37,486 nucleotides of DNA from PCRC01 sp040384665. Lineage in GTDB: Bacteria > Pseudomonadota > Gammaproteobacteria > Burkholderiales > Burkholderiaceae_C. Under the pieces are notes generated by a model that made no database searches, was not told the origin of the DNA, and was given only the letters and a program-made list of their open reading frames with translations. The position numbers and the translations under genes are program-made. Below are positions 33,801-37,486 of the stretch, in pieces (position 1 is the first letter of the stretch; each line of letters starts with the position of its first letter). The stretch spans positions 1 to 37,486 of the forward strand of contig JAZKIY010000047.1 in NCBI GenBank assembly GCA_040384665.1. The letters are read 5' to 3'.

Positions 33801-35537
33801 GCTGAGCGCATCGCCGCGGTCGCGGTCGGTCAGCGTGACGCTGCCCATGCCACTGATGGTCTGGGCGGAGGCATTGCCAGCCTCCATAGCCAGAATGGCA
33901 ATATCCACACCGGCGTTTTGCAACTCCGGCGAATCGTTGGTCCCGCGCACGGTGAAGGTCAGCGGCTGCACCGCGCTCAGGCCACCACTGCCATCGGCCA
34001 CCTGCACATTGAACACGACACTCAGAATGGCGCCTTCGCGCAGGAAGTTCAGGTTGGCATTGGCCGCGTTGTAGGTGTAGTTGATGGTTTGCGGACCACC
34101 ATTGGCGACCACAGAACCGAGCACCAGTCGACTGGTGATCAGCTCATTGACCAGGTCGTTGATGGCATTTTGTCCAATGCCAGCATTTGCCGGTGTGATG
34201 GCGGCACCGTTCAACAGCAATTGGGCCGTGAGCACCGAAGCGGTCAGCACATTGCCGACTTCGGCGTCGCTGACCGACAACATGCCTGTGAGCGCAGGCA
34301 AATTCGTGCCCCCACCCTGGTCCAGGCCTCCATTTTCCAGTTGCTGCACAGTGGCAGCCGGTGCGCCCAGCACCGGACCGTCGTTGACGGCGGTGATGTT
34401 GATGTCCAGGCTCTGGCTGGCGGTGGCGCCGGCGGCGTCGGTCACGGTCACGGTGAAACTCTCCGCCGTGTCAGCGTCCAGGTCCTCCACCGCCGCGTCG
34501 TTGGCGGTGAACGTGTAGGCACCGGTCAGCGTGTTCAGCACCAACGTGCCGTACTGGCCTACGGCGGTGGCAGTGCCATCAACAGCAGGCGTTACACCCG
34601 TGATGCCATAAGTGAAGGTGCTGCCATCCACGTCGGTGGCGGCCAGGGTGCCGGTGAGGTTGCTGGCCGCCGGGGCGGTGGTGAAGTCGTCGTTGCCACC
34701 GCTGTCCACCAGCGTCACCGCCACCGGGGTGGTCAGCACCGGTGCGTCGTTGGTGCCCGCGAAGGTGAAGGTCACAGCCCTGGTTTGCGACGCACCGCCG
34801 GAATCGTCGGCCACCCGCACCTGGTAGGTGACGGTCAGGGTTTGACCCTGGGCCAGGAAGTTCAGGTTCAGGTCGTTGCCTGCAGGGTTGTAGGTGAATG
34901 AAATCGCCTGGTTGTTGCCGTTCGCCACCACCGGGCCACCCAGTGTGAACGCGGCCGGGTCCAGCAGCACAGCGGCCAGCGCGGGCGGTACCGTACCAGC
35001 ACCGGACAAGGCGAGTTGCGGACTGCCCACCACCTGGGCGGTCAGCGTGTCGCCAATGTCCGCGTCCGTCACGTTCAGGCTACCGACAATCGGCGCCACC
35101 GGTGTCGCGCTGGTACCCGCCACCTCCACCACGGTGGCGGGTTGGATCACGGCAGACAGCACCGGGTTGTCGTTGACACCGGTCACTGCCAAAGAAAAGC
35201 TCATCTGCACCGTTCGGCCAGAACCGTCACGTGCTGTCACCAAAAACACATCGGAAACAATTTGCCCACCACGCAGGCTGGCTGTTGGGGTATAGGTGTA
35301 CAACACATCGAATACGTCGGCGCTGGCATTGCGGTCAGCGCTGAGCGCCAAGGTGCCAAACTGGCCTGGCGTCACACTGAAACTGGCAATACCGCTGCTG
35401 CCGATACCCAACAAACTGGGGTCTGTGACCAGGATGCGCCCCGTCAAGGCCGGACCATTCTCAGGGGTGAAAACCCCGTTCCGGGTGACCGCAATTTCCG
35501 GATTGAACAAATCGGTCAGGGTTCTCAACGTGGCCAT
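30846..35537 (-). CDS. Large RTX/VCBS-repeat secreted protein with beta-helix
   Basis: A 1563-residue protein of the type I-secreted adhesin class. Residues 20-898 hold about seven VCBS/cadherin-like beta domains of 105-145 residues, each closing with segments such as GTNDAPVL or AVNDGPVL. Residues 996-1068 carry about eight RTX nonapeptides (GGAGNDxLx), which bind calcium. Residues 1125-1400 look like a parallel beta-helix (repeating NVSLSNAG, SISITNSVLANNS, NLTLDTVDI, NLLLNNLTIHDANYG), as in pectate-lyase-like proteins. Residues 1404-1455 are a second RTX block and 1456-1563 the type I C-terminal signal region (ITDFAQGLDKIDLNG ... FVRVVG), ending in FV. A GAGGAGAGA site precedes the ATG at 35537. 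No transporter genes are linked. Binding or enzyme activity of the helix is unknown. Confidence 0.93.
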   Translation of the reverse strand: MATLRTLTDLFNPEIAVTRNGVFTPENGPALTGRILVTDPSLLGIGSSGIASFSVTPGQFGTLALSADRNASADVFDVLYTYTPTASLRGGQIVSDVFLVTARDGSGRTVQMSFSLAVTGVNDNPVLSAVIQPATVVEVAGTSATPVAPIVGSLNVTDADIGDTLTAQVVGSPQLALSGAGTVPPALAAVLLDPAAFTLGGPVVANGNNQAISFTYNPAGNDLNLNFLAQGQTLTVTYQVRVADDSGGASQTRAVTFTFAGTNDAPVLTTPVAVTLVDSGGNDDFTTAPAASNLTGTLAATDVDGSTFTYGITGVTPAVDGTATAVGQYGTLVLNTLTGAYTFTANDAAVEDLDADTAESFTVTVTDAAGATASQSLDINITAVNDGPVLGAPAATVQQLENGGLDQGGGTNLPALTGMLSVSDAEVGNVLTASVLTAQLLLNGAAITPANAGIGQNAINDLVNELITSRLVLGSVVANGGPQTINYTYNAANANLNFLREGAILSVVFNVQVADGSGGLSAVQPLTFTVRGTNDSPELQNAGVDIAILAMEAGNASAQTISGMGSVTLTDRDRGDALSVTTADPVVLLNGVALTAAQAAQLASLTAPGALVIAPAAQPGTGGNIVFNYSYSATADLDFLDDGDSLTISYALSGNDGTGSSASRNLVITIAGTNDGPQLQGIDPIVYNDTENNDTFNSVAGTVVATDLDDTVAYGVVGGVGDINGNLVVTSPYGALTLNPQSGAYTFVPDDAALEGVSGAVVVNFSFTITATDGTASDAEPLSIVINGANDIATFSGTVTGAVTEDDLVNTLGGTVIVDDRDDGEDGFQAVAPAALVGTYGDFTFNDLTGAWTYTLDNGRAATNGLAAGATEEDLLTITSTGGTTQVLTVTVTGNNDAPVLLAGPVYTEAGVSFTVDDPDDSAILTLNPPLPTFFADDTINDGTTTMLLVQAQSAVASSALTVADESGQSVGVGYLVLGSDSANGGVFGLSQSGAVYGFGGNDTITGSGGDDFMFGGADNDSLTGGAGNDFLVGGTGNDVLNGGMGNDSFIGGAGNDTINGGNGIDVVIFNGNRADYTLTWDGTTITAATTLVGQAGTDTITNVGRLRFTDGDVLLVDDIGAATAEVFNTIQSAVNASGTTGGVLIASGTYNENVTVTGKGLTLDGAGRTGVGATTVNGQITVSGTLNNVFRVQDVAVNAAGQAYGVFVDAGSTALAGSVQLDNVSLSNAGENGFGYIRAGNGSAPTLTDTVGSISITNSVLANNSPVNLGSGGRGDIILFGYNGNLTLDTVDIAAGANGRIGIQMRGTQAPGDVAGTGPYAAAGNLLLNNLTIHDANYGAGGIQLSNIASFASSSITNVNFTNVSAGFGLVSSDGVGGALNFSAVTGTNGSMSNPFEVVVQGLASTDTLSGSATGDSFLNGRAGNDVLTGGGGADRLTGGAGADQLTGGGGADAFGFLAGESNGVLGQFDTITDFAQGLDKIDLNGAGVAIYGGNFNVNGGAAGVIASFAGGFAANSVFTYTSDDGNRYFFYDATQNGNVDANDVFVRVVGAGPALNAGDFV
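31173..31328 (-). repeat. RTX calcium-binding repeat block 2
   Basis: Encodes residues 1404-1455, with degenerate nonapeptides around GRAGNDVLTGGGGADRLTGG. It precedes the secretion signal region, the normal place for RTX repeats. Confidence 0.85.
32334..32552 (-). repeat. RTX calcium-binding repeat block 1
   Basis: Encodes residues 996-1068, about eight consecutive nonapeptides such as GGTGNDVLN and GGMGNDSFI. It sits far upstream of the C-terminus, separated from block 2 by the beta-helix region. Confidence 0.9.
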
Positions 35538-35904
35538 GGTCTCTCTCCTCGGTTTGAATGAATTTTCAGTGGTCGAATCGGCTTGGTCTTCTGATTCATG
35601 CGCAGCGCAGCGGAACTGCGGCCAAACATCATGCTGCCAATTTAGCCAAAATAGCTACTGTCTAACCCGAATTCGCCCCCCGAACCGTTGCAAAATGACT
35701 ACAAAAATACGCAGTTTTTTGTAAAAAACGTCAATTTCAACCGAATCACAGCCGCCGTCAACTTGACATGCCGCTGCACACTGGGCTTGCAAAAGCAGAC
35801 TTGCCCCCCAACGCCTGGGCGCACGAGACAGCCTCGACAGAGGGCTGCCAACGCCTAGAATCAGGCCACGCGCGCGCAGCCGCCGCAATGGCATCCCAAT
35901 TCCA
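35538..35904. promoter_or_regulatory. Divergent control region of the RTX gene and leuS (367 bases, no gene)
   Basis: No gene was seen. For leuS, tcgaca (35834-35839) and tagaat (35856-35861) are spaced by 16 bases, 44 bases before the ATG, a plausible sigma-70 promoter. Near the middle lies the 16-base palindrome gtttttt-gt-aaaaaac (35714-35729), a possible operator or hairpin. The RTX side is AT-rich (35640-35760), with a possible ttgacg and tattttt pair on the minus strand 19 bases apart. No repeat of the other two families was recognised. Confidence 0.4.
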
Positions 35905-37486
35905 ATGAACGACAAGTACAACCACACCGATACCGAGCGCGCGGCACAAACCGCCTGGACGACGCGCGACGCCTACCGCGTGACCGAAGACGCACGCGAC
36001 AGCCAGGGTCAGCCCAAAAAGAAGTACTACGCCTGCTCCATGCTGCCCTACCCCAGCGGCAAGCTGCACATGGGCCACGTGCGCAACTACACCATCAACG
36101 ACATGCTCACGCGCCACCTGCGCATGAAGGGCTACAACGTCCTGATGCCAATGGGCTGGGACGCCTTTGGTCTGCCGGCCGAGAATGCCGCTCTGAAAAA
36201 CGGCGTGCCGCCCGCCAAGTGGACCTACGAAAACATTGCCTACATGAAGCGGCAGATGCAGGCCATGGGTCTGGCCATCGACTGGAGCCGCGAAGTCGCC
36301 ACCTGCGACCCGAGCTACTACAAGTGGAACCAGTGGCTGTTCCTGCGCATGCTGGAGCGTGGCATTGCCTACCGCAAGACACAAGTGGTGAACTGGGACC
36401 CGGTGGACCAGACCGTGCTGGCCAATGAGCAGGTGATCGACGGCAAAGGCTGGCGCACCGGCGCGGTGGTTGAAAAACGCGAGATCCCCGGCTACTACCT
36501 GAAGATCACCGACTACGCCGAAGAGCTGCTCGACCACGTGCAACACCAGCTGCCCGGCTGGCCCGAACGCGTCAAGCTGATGCAGGAGAACTGGATTGGC
36601 AAAAGCCAGGGCGTGCGCTTCGCCTTCACCCACGAGGTGGCCGACGACACCGGCGCGCTGGTGGGCGACGGCAAGATGTACGTCTTCACCACCCGGGCCG
36701 ACACCGTCATGGGTGTGACCTTCTGCGCGGTAGCCCCCGAGCACCCGCTGGCGACCCACGCCGCGCGCACGCAACCCGCGCTCGCCGCCTTCATTGAAGA
36801 ATGCAAAAAAGGCGGCACCACCGAGGCCGAGCTGGCCACGCAGGAAAAGAAGGGCCAGCCCACCGGCTTGTTCGTCACCCACCCGCTCACCGGTGCGCAA
36901 GTCGAAGTCTGGGTCGGCAACTACGTGCTGATGGGCTATGGCGACGGCGCCGTGATGGGCGTGCCCGCCCACGACGAGCGTGACTTTGCCTTTGCCAAGA
37001 AGTACGGCATTGCCATCCGCCAGGTGGTGCACATCGACGGCGAAACGTTTGACTACGACCAGTGGCAAGACTGGTACGGCCTGAAAGACGCGTCTGGCCA
37101 GCGCAGCGTCACCATCAACTCCGACAACTTCAGCGGCCTGCCCTTCCAGCAGGCGGTGGACGCGGTGGCCGATGCACTGGCAGCCCTTGGCCTGGGCGAG
37201 AAAAAAACCACCTGGCGTTTGCGCGACTGGGGCGTGAGCCGCCAGCGCTACTGGGGCACACCGATCCCCATCATCCACTGCGACGAACACGGTGCGGTGC
37301 CGGTGCCCGAGAAAGACCTGCCAGTGGTGCTGCCGCAAGACTGCATCCCCGACGGCTCCGGCAACCCGCTGCACAAACACGCAGGCTTCCATGCCGGTGT
37401 GGTGTGCCCGGTTTGCGGCAAGGCTGCACGCCGCGAGACCGACACGATGGACACCTTCGTGGACAGCTCCTGGTACTTCATGCGCT
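35905..37486 (+). CDS. leuS: Leucyl-tRNA synthetase (3' end outside window)
   Basis: The first 527 residues of LeuRS are visible. The HIGH-type ATP-binding motif HMGH is at 55-58 (LPYPSGKLHMGHVRNY). The MPMGWDAFGLPAENAAL segment follows, then the editing domain with TTRADTVMGVTFCAVAPEHPL and GDGAVMGVPAHDERD. The catalytic fold resumes with RLRDWGVSRQRYWGTPIPI and a CPVCG zinc-type pair near the right edge. The KMSKS loop lies beyond the window. The ATG at 35905 fits the family N-terminus. It charges tRNA-Leu in the cytoplasm. It is separated from the bamE-exbD operon by the surface-protein island. Confidence 0.97.
   Translation, partial: MNDKYNHTDTERAAQTAWTTRDAYRVTEDARDSQGQPKKKYYACSMLPYPSGKLHMGHVRNYTINDMLTRHLRMKGYNVLMPMGWDAFGLPAENAALKNGVPPAKWTYENIAYMKRQMQAMGLAIDWSREVATCDPSYYKWNQWLFLRMLERGIAYRKTQVVNWDPVDQTVLANEQVIDGKGWRTGAVVEKREIPGYYLKITDYAEELLDHVQHQLPGWPERVKLMQENWIGKSQGVRFAFTHEVADDTGALVGDGKMYVFTTRADTVMGVTFCAVAPEHPLATHAARTQPALAAFIEECKKGGTTEAELATQEKKGQPTGLFVTHPLTGAQVEVWVGNYVLMGYGDGAVMGVPAHDERDFAFAKKYGIAIRQVVHIDGETFDYDQWQDWYGLKDASGQRSVTINSDNFSGLPFQQAVDAVADALAALGLGEKKTTWRLRDWGVSRQRYWGTPIPIIHCDEHGAVPVPEKDLPVVLPQDCIPDGSGNPLHKHAGFHAGVVCPVCGKAARRETDTMDTFVDSSWYFMR

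Noticed and set aside
32631..34901. Open frame of about 756 codons on the plus strand
   Set aside because: Antisense to the VCBS repeats of the RTX gene; no start signal and no domain.
35758..37392. Open frame of about 544 codons on the minus strand
   Set aside because: Antisense to leuS, whose motifs are complete.

Overview
This is a high-GC window from the chromosome of a betaproteobacterium. It is most likely a member of the Burkholderiales, family Comamonadaceae, and looks Rhodoferax-like. That placement is inferred from protein character, from the SlmA, PTS-Ntr (ptsN-hprK) and fur/bamE neighbourhoods, from a three-subunit PntA/PntA/PntB transhydrogenase, and from short interspersed repeats of a kind I remember from Comamonadaceae. 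No rRNA, tRNA, CRISPR array, phage gene or insertion sequence was seen.

Layout. 1-3281 (minus): a fatty-acid beta-oxidation operon with a TetR regulator, an acyl-CoA dehydrogenase and a 3-hydroxyacyl-CoA dehydrogenase cut by the left edge. 3483-9047: slmA and uvrA (minus), then a YajR-like MFS transporter and ssb (plus). 9051-12100: a signalling locus. A small membrane protein and a secreted Sel1-repeat protein (minus) diverge from a NarL-type sensor kinase and response regulator (plus). 12267-13193: an unrecognised protein of visibly lower GC. 13190-14828 (minus): a Nudix hydrolase and mnmA. 15042-20541 (plus): the transhydrogenase operon, fadD and an MTA/SAH nucleosidase. 20624-23041 (minus): corA and a patatin-like lipase. 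23291-25337 (plus): hpf, ptsN and hprK. 25338-25784 (minus): fur. 25907-28420 (plus): bamE, dapB and an exbB/exbD pair. 28599-35537: two convergent genes for repeat-rich surface or secreted proteins. 35905 to the right edge: leuS, cut by the window.

The most unusual part is 28.4-35.9 kb, lying between exbD and leuS, which I believe are neighbours in many relatives. One gene encodes a 695-residue protein with a FecR-like N-terminal module, a Gly-rich hydrophobic segment, a collagen-like Gly-Pro-Thr tract, and then a Leu-Pro-rich repeat array with a 38-residue period. The opposing gene encodes a 1563-residue RTX/VCBS protein with a predicted parallel beta-helix between two calcium-binding repeat blocks and a type I secretion C-terminus. 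A perfect 15-bp-stem bidirectional terminator separates them. No export genes are in view.

Other points for a second look: the four-gene signalling locus with paired cysteines in its exported domains and a possible terminator/antiterminator leader; the low-GC orphan gene beside it; a short repeat family found at gene ends with a possible in-frame copy inside exbB; and a second interspersed repeat that forms the translation leader of hprK.
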